A DNA stretch of 64,000 bases from Paenibacillus sp. LHD-117 (lineage in GTDB: Bacteria > Bacillota > Bacilli > Paenibacillales > Paenibacillaceae), in contig NZ_JAVFVT010000003.1 in NCBI RefSeq assembly GCF_030929555.1, positions 124,001-188,000 of the forward strand, written 5' to 3'. Position numbers and translations under genes: made by a program. Shown one piece after another: positions 9,683-17,958 of this stretch. Each line of letters starts with the position of its first letter. Position 1 is the stretch's first letter. Below the pieces are notes generated by a model. It was not told the DNA's origin and ran no database searches. It saw only the letters and a program-made list of their open reading frames with translations.

Positions 9683-12600
9683 TTGGGTAAAATGGCTTTT
9701 AGAAAAGCGATTGTTATTCTTTTGATATTCGTGATGGGGGTTGTTATTCTGCCAGACGATAGTTCCGCTAAACCGCAAAAGCTGCAGATTAATCAGAAAA
9801 ACGGGATCGTGAAGGCAACGAACGGCCAGTATACGTTTACTTATAATTTGTCGAACGGCCTTGGGGACGTATCCTGGGGCGGCCGGCAGGTTCTGCAAGG
9901 CTTTCATTCCAATTATAAGCTGGCTGACAGCGAAACCAGATTTCGTTCCTCCGATCCGGCGGTCCGGACAGCCAAGTGGAGCCAAATCCCGGATGACGGA
10001 TACGGTACAGGCGGCGTGAAATTGACGATCGATAACGCATTGAACAGCGGCTCCAAGATCGTCACGCAATTTTATTTTTATGCGGATAAGGCTTATTTTC
10101 TGACTGAAATGAGCGTGGAAGGCCAGACTTCCCAGACAGCGGAAATCCTTGAGCCGATCGCCTCGTCCTTCCTGGATATCGGGGCGGGCAGCGACAAACG
10201 TATCTTCACTACGCCATATTCGAACAACTTTGACTTTGGCGTAGCGCCTGTCAATGACTTCGGCAACAGCCAGAACGGCGCCGACAGGTTCGAAGGCGAG
10301 CAGTTGAAGTGGGAGCCGTTCAACGGCATCAGCCACTGGGTTGCGGCAATGTTCGACAATACGTCCAAGCAGGGCTTTGTGGCGGGCGCCGCGACGGTGA
10401 AAAAGTGGAAGAGCAGTCAGAAGCTCGGGGAAGCGGCGCAGGCGAACGGTCCGTTGTCTTCGTTCAGTCTCTACAATTGGGGCGGGACGCAGAGCGGCAA
10501 GTCGGTAGGCTCCGACCGCTTTTTCCTTGGATTCTACAGCGATTATCAGACCGGCCTCGAGGAGTACGGCAGCGTGTACAATATTGGAGAGCCTCATTTG
10601 GAGTGGGACGGGGAAGTTCCAATGGGCTACAATACTTATTATTCGCATTATGGTTACGCGTCGGCCGAAGCGATGTATCCGCTGGTCGATTACATGGCAG
10701 AACACCTGAAGCCGCTGGGCTACGAGTATTTTAATCTGGACGGCGGTTTTCAACCGGTCTCGGATCTGCCTTTCGATGACGGGATGCAGGCATTCGCGGA
10801 TTATGTCCACAGCAAAGGACTCAAGGTCGGCGGTTATCAAACGCCGTTCACGATTTATGACGCCTGGCTCGATCTGCCTATTCCGGGCACGGAATATAAC
10901 CACCGGGATATTTCCTTGAAGGATGAGAACGGACAGCTGATCCGTACGTATCTGGGCACCTATGCGATGGATATAACGCATCCTGCAGCCAAGGTGGCGT
11001 TGCGCAGCGCCATTCAGAAGTACATCGACTGGGGATTTGACTACCTGAAGCTCGATTTTATCGATATGGGGATGTATGACGGACAGCACTATGACCCGTC
11101 GGTAAACGGCGTTCAGGCTTACCGGATCGGTATGGGCATCATTCGGGATGCGGTGCTTGCCGCGGACCGTCCGATTTATATTAATGAATCGATCGCGCCG
11201 CTGCTGCCGGCAGCATTCGCCCATGGCAGAAGATCGGGATGCGATACGACGATCGGCGTTGACGGATACTCCGGCATCGAGCGGCAGGCCTTTAATACGG
11301 CTGCCTCGTGGTGGTCGAACGGGACGTTGTACGAATACAATGATGCCGACATGATCCTTCCGGAAAATTTTGCCCAAGGTTTCTGGTACAAATACAGTCA
11401 AAGCGAAGGCAAGTTGCTGGCCACGACGGTAGCGATGGGCGGCGGACATTGGCTGTCTGGCGACAATTTCCCGTTCCTCGCCGAGGACAGAATGAGCATT
11501 CTTGAGAATAAGGGTTTGCTGGGGCTTGTGCAGGAAGGCAAAGCGGCGAAGCCGCTCAATATGCCGAATGTGTATCATCAAGGAGAGCGTTCCCCGTCTG
11601 TTATTTATTTGAAGGCTGACAATGGCGACGTGTTTGTCGGCTTGTCCAATTGGAACGCAAAGGAAGAGAAGCAATTGACGGTGAAGCTATCCGATCTTGG
11701 CTTGAATGCAAAGGCCAAGCATACGTTAACGGAGCTGTATTCCGGCAAGGTGCTGGGCAAGGCATCGGGGCAGTTCACGTATACGCTGGAGCCAAGCGGA
11801 ACCGCCATTATCCAGGTGTCGAAGGGCGGTACGGGCCAGGACAACGGCGGGGAGCTCGTCAATCTCGCGTTCGGCAAGAAGACAGCGGTTTCTTCGACCT
11901 GGAGCGATCCGGGCTACGAGGCGAATAAACTGACGGACGGCCAACGTTCCACAAGATGGAGTGCCGCTGACGGACAGAAGAACGACCAGTGGGCGGAAAT
12001 CGATTTTGGCAAGGATACGGACGTAAACCGGGTCGTGATCAAAGAGCATAAGGGCGACTATTTCCAAATTGCGAATTATGCGTTGCAGTATTGGGACGGC
12101 TCGAAGTACGTCGATATTACGAAAGGTTTTACCGTGGGAGACAATAAGGTCATTAACTTTGGAACGGTGACGACTTCGAAAATCAGATTATTTATGAAGA
12201 CGAACTATCTCATTCCTTCGATCGAAGAGATTGAGGCTTATTATGTCAAAGGGAACAGCGGTCCGGTCATCGATCAGGACAACAGCAATGCGGAGTATGC
12301 GAGTTATTCGGACATTCGCGCAGGTGTGCAGCGGATGCAGGTGTTCAAGCTGAATGACACTAGCCTGCCTAAGCTTGATCTGTATATTTACGAGAGCTAC
12401 GTGAATACTGTACCGGCTGACACTTATTTCTTTGATATCGTCGTGCTGGATGAGCAGGACAACCCGTATAAAACGATCTTTACCGCTTCGCTTCCGGCCT
12501 ACAATATCCCGGGAAGCGTTAGTCCTTATTCGATTTATCCGAAGCTGACAAACCTGGATACTTCTAAGAAATATGGGATTATCCTAAGATCGCCGAAGTC

Positions 12601-12775
12601 GGCGATGACAGAAACGACGGATAATAACTACGGATTCGCGTACAATGATTCGAATTCGTATGCGGATGGATATGAGAGGCTGTCGCTGGATGGCGGCAAA
12701 ACATGGACGACGGAAAACAACGGCAATCGCGATTTAATTTTCACGATTTATACCGACGGGGAGCAGGATAACTAG
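9683..12775 (+). CDS. secreted clan GH-D glycosidase (alpha-galactosidase-like) with discoidin domain
   Basis: Extracellular retaining glycosidase of 1030 residues. Order: signal peptide (1-29), N-terminal beta-supersandwich (about 35-300), TIM barrel (about 305-600), C-terminal beta domain (to about 710), F5/8 type C (discoidin/CBM32-like) module about 725-865, and a final beta-rich domain 880-1030. The nucleophile is Asp458 in YLKLDF; the acid/base candidate is Asp521 in GRRSGCDTT. TTG is the start, because GGGAGGG sits 6 nt upstream; the next ATG at 9692 is too far. The fold resembles GH27/GH36 enzymes and two paralogues lie in this window. Galactosidase activity is inferred. Confidence 0.85.
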   Translation: MGKMAFRKAIVILLIFVMGVVILPDDSSAKPQKLQINQKNGIVKATNGQYTFTYNLSNGLGDVSWGGRQVLQGFHSNYKLADSETRFRSSDPAVRTAKWSQIPDDGYGTGGVKLTIDNALNSGSKIVTQFYFYADKAYFLTEMSVEGQTSQTAEILEPIASSFLDIGAGSDKRIFTTPYSNNFDFGVAPVNDFGNSQNGADRFEGEQLKWEPFNGISHWVAAMFDNTSKQGFVAGAATVKKWKSSQKLGEAAQANGPLSSFSLYNWGGTQSGKSVGSDRFFLGFYSDYQTGLEEYGSVYNIGEPHLEWDGEVPMGYNTYYSHYGYASAEAMYPLVDYMAEHLKPLGYEYFNLDGGFQPVSDLPFDDGMQAFADYVHSKGLKVGGYQTPFTIYDAWLDLPIPGTEYNHRDISLKDENGQLIRTYLGTYAMDITHPAAKVALRSAIQKYIDWGFDYLKLDFIDMGMYDGQHYDPSVNGVQAYRIGMGIIRDAVLAADRPIYINESIAPLLPAAFAHGRRSGCDTTIGVDGYSGIERQAFNTAASWWSNGTLYEYNDADMILPENFAQGFWYKYSQSEGKLLATTVAMGGGHWLSGDNFPFLAEDRMSILENKGLLGLVQEGKAAKPLNMPNVYHQGERSPSVIYLKADNGDVFVGLSNWNAKEEKQLTVKLSDLGLNAKAKHTLTELYSGKVLGKASGQFTYTLEPSGTAIIQVSKGGTGQDNGGELVNLAFGKKTAVSSTWSDPGYEANKLTDGQRSTRWSAADGQKNDQWAEIDFGKDTDVNRVVIKEHKGDYFQIANYALQYWDGSKYVDITKGFTVGDNKVINFGTVTTSKIRLFMKTNYLIPSIEEIEAYYVKGNSGPVIDQDNSNAEYASYSDIRAGVQRMQVFKLNDTSLPKLDLYIYESYVNTVPADTYFFDIVVLDEQDNPYKTIFTASLPAYNIPGSVSPYSIYPKLTNLDTSKKYGIILRSPKSAMTETTDNNYGFAYNDSNSYADGYERLSLDGGKTWTTENNGNRDLIFTIYTDGEQDN

Positions 12776-12790
12776 CTCAACCGGAAGCAA

Positions 12791-12827
12791 GAGGCGGTCG
12801 ATGTCATCATCGGCCGCCTCTTTTTTT
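12791..12827 (+). terminator. intrinsic terminator after GH-D gene
   Basis: A 10-bp stem (GAGGCGGTCG with CGGCCGCCTC, one G-T pair), 10-nt loop and seven T residues lie 16 bp after the glycosidase stop. Confidence 0.92.
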
Positions 12828-12830
12828 GCG

Positions 12831-13122
12831 TCCTGCCCTACTACCACCTTTAGAACGTTGCGCGCCAATTGTACACAATGGATGCCGCGAGTCTGCGAAG
12901 GAGAATTCTAAAGTTACATTAACCGCTAAAGAACTCCATTGGTCGCTGTAGGTGCTATAGTGGATTTTTGCAGTAACTTAACTAGGCTTGAGGAATAGCA
13001 TGCTGGCAATAATTATTAAGTTATTAAATATATCGATTATGGACTTGAGTAGCTATAATAGCAATAGAATGACGAAGGGTCATCAAATTCAAAAGTATAA
13101 AGAAAAAGAATGAGGAGTATGT
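12831..13122. other. AT-rich intergenic stretch, no gene seen
   Basis: Marks the change from the glycan module to a more AT-rich accessory region. A short imperfect palindrome (CCAATTGTACACAATGG near 12866) is visible. No convincing coding frame, RNA gene or promoter could be supported apart from the ribosome site of the next gene at 13112-13117. Confidence 0.5.
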
Positions 13123-13485
13123 ATGGTTGACGTTTTATGGACGATTTATTTAGGGTTGCTCGCAACAGCTTCGCTCACTTTTTTATTTAAAGGAAAATAT
13201 AAGTCGAAACTTAGCAAAATAGATTTTGTCGTATCCATCATTACATGGATTGGATTGTTCGGGTACGTTACGGAAACGGCAATTCTAAATCCCACTGTCT
13301 GGAAATTTGTCTCCGTTGCAGCTTTTCTGTGGGATTTATCAATCACGATGCTTCTAAAAGGTTATGAAGGGGAAGAAATCTTGGAGGAACTGCCGATTGT
13401 GGCGAGGAGAGTCTGGATGTTGATAACATTTGTTGTCATGGTCGGTCCTTTGTATTATGGGTTGTTCAGATATGCCTTTGCATGA
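13123..13485 (+). CDS. hypothetical four-helix membrane protein
   Basis: A 120-residue protein with about four hydrophobic segments (near residues 3-20, 34-52, 60-77 and 95-118) separated by short charged loops. GAGGAG lies 5 nt upstream of the ATG, so the start is well supported. I do not recognise the family. Similar small membrane proteins occur as stand-alone genes in Bacillales. Neighbours are a repeat copy and a tiny antisense gene, giving no functional hint. Confidence 0.7.
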   Translation: MVDVLWTIYLGLLATASLTFLFKGKYKSKLSKIDFVVSIITWIGLFGYVTETAILNPTVWKFVSVAAFLWDLSITMLLKGYEGEEILEELPIVARRVWMLITFVVMVGPLYYGLFRYAFA

Positions 13486-13591
13486 TGCGGGAGTAATGCA
13501 AGAAAAAAACTGAGCGAAAGAATGAAATAAAACGGGCTATGGCATCCCCATTACGATTGGAAACAGTGTCTCGATATATAGATGGGATTGA

Positions 13592-13658
13592 GCTAGCGGG
13601 CATGATAACAATAAACAGCAAGGCTGCCGGCTGATCCAAAGCGCCAACCGGCGGCCTA
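13592..13658. repeat. interspersed repeat copy (a): box + hairpin
   Basis: A box GCTAGCGGGCATGATAAC (13592-13609) is followed by a hairpin AGGCTGCCGG / CCGGCGGCCT (13621-13630 with 13648-13657). It is the most divergent copy of the family also seen near 14,016, 15,683, 16,184 and 17,023. Confidence 0.6.
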
Positions 13659-13679
13659 TCCATTCATTTGATATCAGAG

Positions 13680-13781
13680 TTACTTTGATTTCTTCTTAGC
13701 TGCGGATCTGCCTTGCTTCTTCGGATCGTTCGATGGCGGTGCGGCATGCTGTGAACCGTTGGGCTTAATCGAATCGGCCAT
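13680..13781 (-). CDS. 33-residue basic small protein
   Basis: Tiny gene on the minus strand encoding a hydrophilic, Lys-rich, Pro-containing protein beginning MADSIKPNGSQH and ending KKKSK. An AAAGGAG ribosome site lies 8 nt before the ATG. The strong ribosome site and clean stop support translation. The composition (no hydrophobic core, basic tail) suggests a disordered, possibly nucleic-acid- or spore-associated peptide, but that is only inference. Repeat copy (a) lies just after its stop and could terminate it. Confidence 0.65.
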   Translation of the reverse strand: MADSIKPNGSQHAAPPSNDPKKQGRSAAKKKSK

Positions 13782-14015
13782 GTTCTAATCTCCTTTCCTG
13801 AGATTTGTAATTAGTTATATGCATATTTTTCTATCTCATCCAAAGGCACACAATGTTTTCCGAATACCTATCTCCATGGCACGAAGTAATAAAATCGAAT
13901 TCGTTATCAGACGACCTGAAGCTCGGATGTGATTATCAGTTATAGCTCCTTTCTATATAGCATAAGAAAAGCTCCCCCAGTGCTGAAATGAAAAAATGGA
14001 TTTCGTCATTGTTAA

Positions 14016-14110
14016 GTTAACGTGGAATGATAGTTGAATCTACACACCACGGTAGCCGGCCATACGATCGGCTGCCGTTGTCCATTGAAGTAACGGGCAG
14101 GATAGTTTAA
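14016..14110. repeat. interspersed repeat copy (b): box-hairpin-box
   Basis: Left box near 14016-14039 (GTTAACGTGGAATGATAGTT), central hairpin 14051-14076 (GGTAGCCGG...CGGCTGCC) and right box 14091-14110 (TAACGGGCAGGATAGTTTAA). No coding frame overlaps it. The rest of 13782-14172 holds nothing else that I can support. Confidence 0.7.
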
Positions 14111-14172
14111 TGATAGGGGCTATAAGGCGGTACTAGATAGAACAATGTATAGTGTACAGTTGAGCTAAGGGA

Positions 14173-14216
14173 GACCATAACAAAACCACCTTTTAGAAGG
14201 TGGTTTTGTTATGGTC
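14173..14216. terminator. 20-bp perfect hairpin, terminator of the sigma gene
   Basis: A perfect 20-bp inverted repeat (14173-14192 with 14197-14216) with a TTAG loop sits 18 bp beyond the stop of the minus-strand sigma-factor gene. T-rich runs lie within the stem. It may act as a terminator or be a small palindromic insertion. Confidence 0.7.
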
Positions 14217-14234
14217 AAATATCATTATTAAAGT

Positions 14235-15473
14235 TTAACATAGCCTAGATTTTAAATATTGCACCCACATCGCGTGCAGCTCAGCTTCCGATACCTGAAA
14301 TGCGCCATGAAAATCAGTGGCATCGCGTATGAATTTGTTGAGCTCATCTGAACTGTAAGAATGGAGGAGAAATTCAACGATCAAATGCGAGAATCCATAT
14401 CCCCCCATCCTCTCGAATTCCCACGTATCGTTAGTTAATGCTTGAAAGCTAGGGACAGCCTCATTTCGAATCGCTTCGGAGGTGCTATACTTGATATATT
14501 CTTGCGACATTTGTTTGGCTTCATGTCCGCCAAGCCCATGAGTAAGCCATTTCGGTGCCAACGGATTAATATCATTCACTAACCACATCGTAAACAAACT
14601 TATCGTGTGTCGTAGTACCGATTGGTACGTATGTTCAGGGCCTGGGTTCAGTGGGGATACGATTCTTATTTTGTTGTGTTCGTAGGTACCCATGAACCAG
14701 TTAGGCGCATCCGGTTCGCCTATTGCTTGGTGAAAAGTGGACAGATCCGGATAGATTTCAATAGTGATTTTCTGAGATGGTCGATGACGATATGTTGTTA
14801 GAATTCGCTTTACATTGGATTTCAATTCCTCGAATAAGTCATGGTATACCTTATTCATACCATCATTCTTGGTGGAAGCCTCGTTCTTATCCACAATCGA
14901 TATCAATTCTTTGATAGACATGATTGTAATGTCACCCCATTCTTTTAATGCTATTTTTAGTTTGTTTAATGCGCGGTAAAGTCTGTTCTTAACCGCGCTT
15001 TCAGGCATCCCGATGATTTTGGATATGTCCAATAGAGTGCAGTCGACGAAAAACCGCAATGATATGATTTGCTGATCTAACTCATTCAATTGGGCTAATG
15101 CAGCACTAATATCAAGACGGATATCAACATCTTTAACGATATCGAGGGAAATCGATTGGGACTGAAAATCGATAACTTCGTGCACTATTTCTTTATTTCG
15201 TGATCTTGTACGATACTCGTTTTTCACGATATTCTGCGCGATTTTGAATAGCCAAGTAAATATACTGGAGTTATGCTTAAACAAGTGAAAGTTTTCCATT
15301 GCTTTTAAAAAAGCTTGTTGCGTTAAGTCATCAGCTACTGCTGAATTTGTTTTTACTGCGATATATTTTCGAATTCTCTCCTGATATTGATTATAAATTT
15401 CTTCGAAATGCTGGATGTGTTCCTGCTCCTCCGGAAGAACAGGGATTTTCGTTTTGTCTTGAGCTCGTGACAC
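14235..15473 (-). CDS. ECF sigma factor fused to degenerate metallopeptidase-like domain
   Basis: Alternative sigma factor of 412 residues, about twice the usual ECF size. Sigma region 2 lies at about residues 22-92 (DDLTQQAFLKAMENF, FTWLFKIAQN) and region 4 at about 125-178 (LDISKIIGMPESAVKNRL). The C-terminal part (about 205-412) has the outline of a peptidase-MA/gluzincin domain, but the expected HExxH is HTISL (residues 289-293) and the expected WLxEGxA is WLTHGLGG, so it is probably non-catalytic. The start is GTG at 15473 with AGGAGGAGGT 7 nt upstream. No anti-sigma gene is adjacent; the extra domain may be the regulator. Function is inferred. Confidence 0.85.
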   Translation of the reverse strand: MSRAQDKTKIPVLPEEQEHIQHFEEIYNQYQERIRKYIAVKTNSAVADDLTQQAFLKAMENFHLFKHNSSIFTWLFKIAQNIVKNEYRTRSRNKEIVHEVIDFQSQSISLDIVKDVDIRLDISAALAQLNELDQQIISLRFFVDCTLLDISKIIGMPESAVKNRLYRALNKLKIALKEWGDITIMSIKELISIVDKNEASTKNDGMNKVYHDLFEELKSNVKRILTTYRHRPSQKITIEIYPDLSTFHQAIGEPDAPNWFMGTYEHNKIRIVSPLNPGPEHTYQSVLRHTISLFTMWLVNDINPLAPKWLTHGLGGHEAKQMSQEYIKYSTSEAIRNEAVPSFQALTNDTWEFERMGGYGFSHLIVEFLLHSYSSDELNKFIRDATDFHGAFQVSEAELHAMWVQYLKSRLC

Positions 15474-15503
15474 CAGTAGTACCTCCTCCTGAACTTACAA
15501 TTC

Positions 15504-15534
15504 ATTAGACACCGAAGGGAGGTAAAAAGCCACA
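15504..15534 (-). promoter_or_regulatory. possible ECF-type autoregulatory promoter
   Basis: On the minus strand a GGCTTTTTA block and a GGTGTCTAA block are spaced as ECF -35/-10 elements, about 30 bp before the sigma gene. Assigned by resemblance only. Confidence 0.4.
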
Positions 15535-15682
15535 TCATTTTTTAAAAAATAAATTTTCATGACGCCATCCTTCATCAAACGGATAAGTGATAACAAGACC
15601 AGCGAGAGACAAAACGGAAGCAATGAAAAGGTCACAGGAGTTAATCATGGAATTGGATGAACAAGATTAGGGAGTGAATGCA

Positions 15683-15768
15683 CTAACGGAGATACTTTAG
15701 CTAAATTACGATGCAGCGGCAGCCGGCCAACGGTTGCAGTTTTCTCAACTAACGGGCAGTTTAGTGGA
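15683..15768. repeat. interspersed repeat copy (c): box-hairpin-box
   Basis: Left box 15683-15705 (CTAACGGAGATACTTTAGCT), hairpin region 15714-15738 (GCGGCAGCCGGCCAACGG) and right box 15749-15768 (CTAACGGGCAGTTTAGTGGA). It fills most of the gap 15535-15818, which otherwise shows no gene. Confidence 0.7.
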
Positions 15769-15818
15769 GGAACGGTTAGATCATAATTGTATGAAATGAA
15801 GAAACGGGGGCTGAAGAA

Positions 15819-16187
15819 ATGAGTAAGCATGACGATCTATTCAAAGATCTGAAACAGATAAGGGATACCTGGGCAAATGTGGATTACCTCGGTCCGAGTG
15901 CGGTTATTCCAGAATGGTCTGAGATCAAAGAAGAATACGAAACATTACGCAATACAATCAAGAACGAAAATGAAATGGATGCCTTTAAGAAAGTCTTGGA
16001 AAACACCTTAACAGGGGTCATACACTCGGTTTTGGTTATGATCGATGGTGGAACGGAACTTGCTGAGAAATTCAATATTGATCTTGTTGTTGTGGAAACA
16101 GGAGAATCTCTGCGAGAAAATATTGCATTACACGAAGAGTTTATCGGTTATTTACTTGATGCCGAAGACAATAATTCACTGAACTAA
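15819..16187 (+). CDS. hypothetical acidic protein
   Basis: A 122-residue soluble, acidic, mostly helical protein. There is no signal peptide or membrane segment and no motif I recognise. A GGGGG run lies about 9 nt before the ATG. Its stop codon (16185-16187) sits inside the first box of repeat copy (d), so the repeat forms its 3' end and terminator. Small stand-alone size and island location would fit an immunity-type protein, but nothing in the sequence proves this. Confidence 0.65.
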   Translation: MSKHDDLFKDLKQIRDTWANVDYLGPSAVIPEWSEIKEEYETLRNTIKNENEMDAFKKVLENTLTGVIHSVLVMIDGGTELAEKFNIDLVVVETGESLRENIALHEEFIGYLLDAEDNNSLN

Positions 16188-16248
16188 CGGGAGACGATAG
16201 TTCAACCATTACACAGCGGCAGCCGGCCAAACGATCGGCTGCTTTTTT
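16184..16248. repeat. interspersed repeat copy (d), acting as terminator
   Basis: Box 16184-16205 (CTAACGGGAGACGATAGTTC) overlaps the stop codon of the preceding gene. Hairpin GCAGCCG / CGGCTGC (16219-16225 with 16236-16242) is followed by six T residues, the layout of an intrinsic terminator. Confidence 0.75.
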
Positions 16249-16350
16249 AAGTTTTGACACCCTGGCATGCATGTGACCCGCCCCGCACGCCAAGGGTCAT
16301 TTTGCCAAAATGTGAATATAGTGTGTTAACCAGTTAAAGGGGGTTTTGTC

Positions 16351-16800
16351 ATGGGTGCGAGGGTTAAGTATAGGTCGTCTGACGTTGATTTGTTGGCGCG
16401 GCTTATGAGGGGCGAGGCACAGGCGGAAGGCGAAAAGGGTATGTTAACGGTTGGCGCTGTCGTGATTAATCGGGCCGTAGTCAGGTGTTCGGACTTCAAG
16501 AACGTCAACAATATTAATGATGTTATTTACCATTATATGAATGGCGATGCCATGTTCGACGCCATTATAGAACCTGATTTTTATCAGAAGCCACGGGAAC
16601 GCGAGCGGCGGCTAGCTGAACAGACCATAAAAGGCTGGCGAGAATGGCCTTCAAAATACTCGCTGTGGTATTTCAACCCGTGGGGGCCAACGTCTCAAGC
16701 TTGCCCCGCAATGTGGTACGGTCAACCGTTCGCGGGTGCTTGGAAAAATCATTGTTTTTACCAACCTACAAGCACAGAATGCGCGGAAATTTACCGATAA
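16351..16800 (+). CDS. SleB/CwlJ-type cell-wall hydrolase
   Basis: Peptidoglycan-cleaving enzyme of 149 residues (Hydrolase_2 family), related to the catalytic domain of spore cortex-lytic enzymes. The family start motif LLARLMRGEAQAEG contains the expected catalytic Glu at residue 22. VGAVVINR and the FNPWGP / CFYQPT blocks near the C-terminus also match the family. There is no signal peptide or LysM domain, so this is the bare catalytic domain. The start has a GGGGG ribosome site 7-8 nt upstream. Confidence 0.88.
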   Translation: MGARVKYRSSDVDLLARLMRGEAQAEGEKGMLTVGAVVINRAVVRCSDFKNVNNINDVIYHYMNGDAMFDAIIEPDFYQKPRERERRLAEQTIKGWREWPSKYSLWYFNPWGPTSQACPAMWYGQPFAGAWKNHCFYQPTSTECAEIYR

Positions 16801-16835
16801 AAAACTTTATAAGGGCGAATGCCATAAGGCATTCA

Positions 16836-16940
16836 ATGCCAAATAAAAAAACTTTGGTATGCCATCGACTACGAAAAGTTGCCTTAAAAGAAGCACAGCC
16901 TCTTCTTGATAAGAGTCCTCACCTGACTGTGAAAAAATAA
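16836..16940 (+). CDS. possible 34-residue small ORF
   Basis: A short frame (MPNKKTLVCHRLRK... LTVKK) follows a small hairpin GAATGCC/GGCATTC (16817-16834). The ribosome site (AAGG) is weak and no family is recognised. It may be chance. The rest of 16801-17187 contains only repeat copy (e). Confidence 0.25.
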   Translation: MPNKKTLVCHRLRKVALKEAQPLLDKSPHLTVKK

Positions 16941-17022
16941 ATTAAAAGTAGTTGCAAATCCAACTTTAAATAATCAAGGGTGAGCTTTTATCAAATTTCA
17001 AGTAGTATCGGAAGAAGATTAA

Positions 17023-17112
17023 GCTAACGGGCACGATAGCGTAATACAGACCACGACGAGGCAGCCGACTATCGGCTGTCTTTTTCACGCTAATGGCAGG
17101 TTAGTTATAATT
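17023..17112. repeat. interspersed repeat copy (e): box-hairpin-box
   Basis: Box 17023-17044 (GCTAACGGGCACGATAGCGT), hairpin GGCAGCCGA / TCGGCTGTC (17060-17080) with a following T-tract, and a degenerate right box 17089-17112 (GCTAATGGCAGGTTAGTT). Confidence 0.75.
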
Positions 17113-17187
17113 GTTTACTATCTTCTATCTATATCGTTCGGGAAGTAATATAATTGTCAATTACAAGTGGATTAAGGGGGGAATAGG

Positions 17188-17345
17188 TTGCCATTGTTTA
17201 TTGTAACAGGTGCAAGTGGGTCAGGGGAAACATATGTCATTAAAGAACTAGAAGGAATAATGCCGGATTTTGATGTTTTTGACCCTGATCACCTTGTTGA
17301 GTTCATAGGACATGATTGGGAGAACATGCGAAATATTCGAAATCA
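17188..17345 (+). pseudogene. truncated P-loop kinase-like gene
   Basis: The N-terminal 50 or so residues resemble a P-loop nucleotide kinase, MPLFIVTGASGSG then ETYV, followed by an FDVFDPDH segment. The Walker A Lys is replaced by Glu (GAA for AAA). Homology stops near 17345, exactly where the opposite-strand VOC gene remnant begins, and the frame then runs on through antisense sequence to 17547. A GGGGGG ribosome site and TTG start remain. A decayed fragment, not a working enzyme. Confidence 0.65.
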
Positions 17346-17347
17346 TT

Positions 17348-17739
17348 CTATTTTGCGTTCTCATCTGGCTGATGTATGCCAAAAATACCTTCCGTGTCCA
17401 TATAGTACCCTTGTCACGCCATTCCAGGCAAAGCATACTTTGGCATTGCAACCTTGCCGCTATGATTTAGATTTTTGGTTCCGTAGAATCGTAGACTCCC
17501 ACTCCCATTGTACATGCATAGCCATTCAAAGCCTGGCCTGGTACTGAGCAATCCCCTTGACGTTGTATTAATGCACCGTTAATTCCAAGTTCATTTGCAT
17601 CGCCCGTCACAGCCCCGAAATAGGGCATCCCCGCATAATAGCTCCAATCCTCAAATGTCCATCCAAATACTTCTCCATAAAATTTCTTAGCACGCTCCAT
17701 GTCATCGACATGAATTTCGAAATGAACTAATCTGCCCAT
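17348..17739 (-). pseudogene. VOC/glyoxalase family protein, frameshifted
   Basis: The first 90 residues (MGRLVHFEIHVDDMERAKKF...) form a clear glyoxalase/VOC metalloenzyme fold half, with GAGGAGG before the ATG at 17739. The frame stops at 17467. In another frame the expected C-terminus continues (GKVAMPKYALPGMA, then a TGA where Trp is expected, then QGYYMDTEG and FGIHQPDENAK) to a stop at 17348. A single missing base near 17467 plus one Trp-to-stop change explain the break, so the gene is inactivated. Confidence 0.8.
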
Positions 17740-17783
17740 GATTTCCTCCTCTGGAAGGATAATCACGAAGAATAAAAAAGGAG

Positions 17784-17812
17784 TTGATATTCTTCTATCG
17801 TTTTGATAAGAT
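17784..17812 (+). promoter_or_regulatory. sigma-A promoter of GH-D/CBM35 gene
   Basis: TTGATA (17784-17789), 17-bp spacer, TAAGAT (17807-17812). It matches the promoters at 21981 and upstream of the LacI gene in layout. Confidence 0.75.
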
Positions 17813-17832
17813 GAGCAGCAAGTAATATTACA

Positions 17833-17849
17833 GTTAATTTTCACTTAAC
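17833..17849. promoter_or_regulatory. operator-like site for the LacI regulator
   Basis: GTTAATTTTCACTTAAC has GTTAA/TTAAC arms around a 7-bp core, 20 bp downstream of the -10. The same core recurs at 20708, 22030 and 22091. Confidence 0.65.
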
Positions 17850-17861
17850 GAAGTAACTTTT

Positions 17862-17875
17862 TGAAAGCGCTTGTA
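17862..17875. promoter_or_regulatory. cre-like catabolite repression site
   Basis: TGAAAGCGCTTGTA resembles a CcpA cre (consensus TGWAANCGNTNWCA), differing in the last positions. The first 11 bases recur at 22146. Confidence 0.55.
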
Positions 17876-17884
17876 GTAATCGGA

Positions 17885-17906
17885 GAGGAGGCGAGTTCAA
17901 ATGTAG
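17885..17906 (+). promoter_or_regulatory. strong SD with start-stop ATG-TAG in leader
   Basis: GAGGAGG (17885-17891) is followed after 9 nt by ATG directly joined to TAG. The true gene starts only at 17959 with its own GAGGAGG. The same arrangement occurs at 22166-22186. Confidence 0.6.
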
Positions 17907-17958
17907 TTCGTTAGAAACGCACTCATGATCCCATAAACAATGCGTAGAGGAGGATTTT

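Noticed and set aside
9620..11674. 684-residue open frame on the minus strand
   Set aside because: It lies wholly opposite the secreted GH-D gene, has no ribosome site or family motif, and its composition (Arg/His/Ile-rich) is that of a mirror frame.
13592..17112. CRISPR array
   Set aside because: Repeats are spaced irregularly (hundreds of bases), contain hairpins and boxes rather than identical short repeats with spacers, and no cas genes are near.
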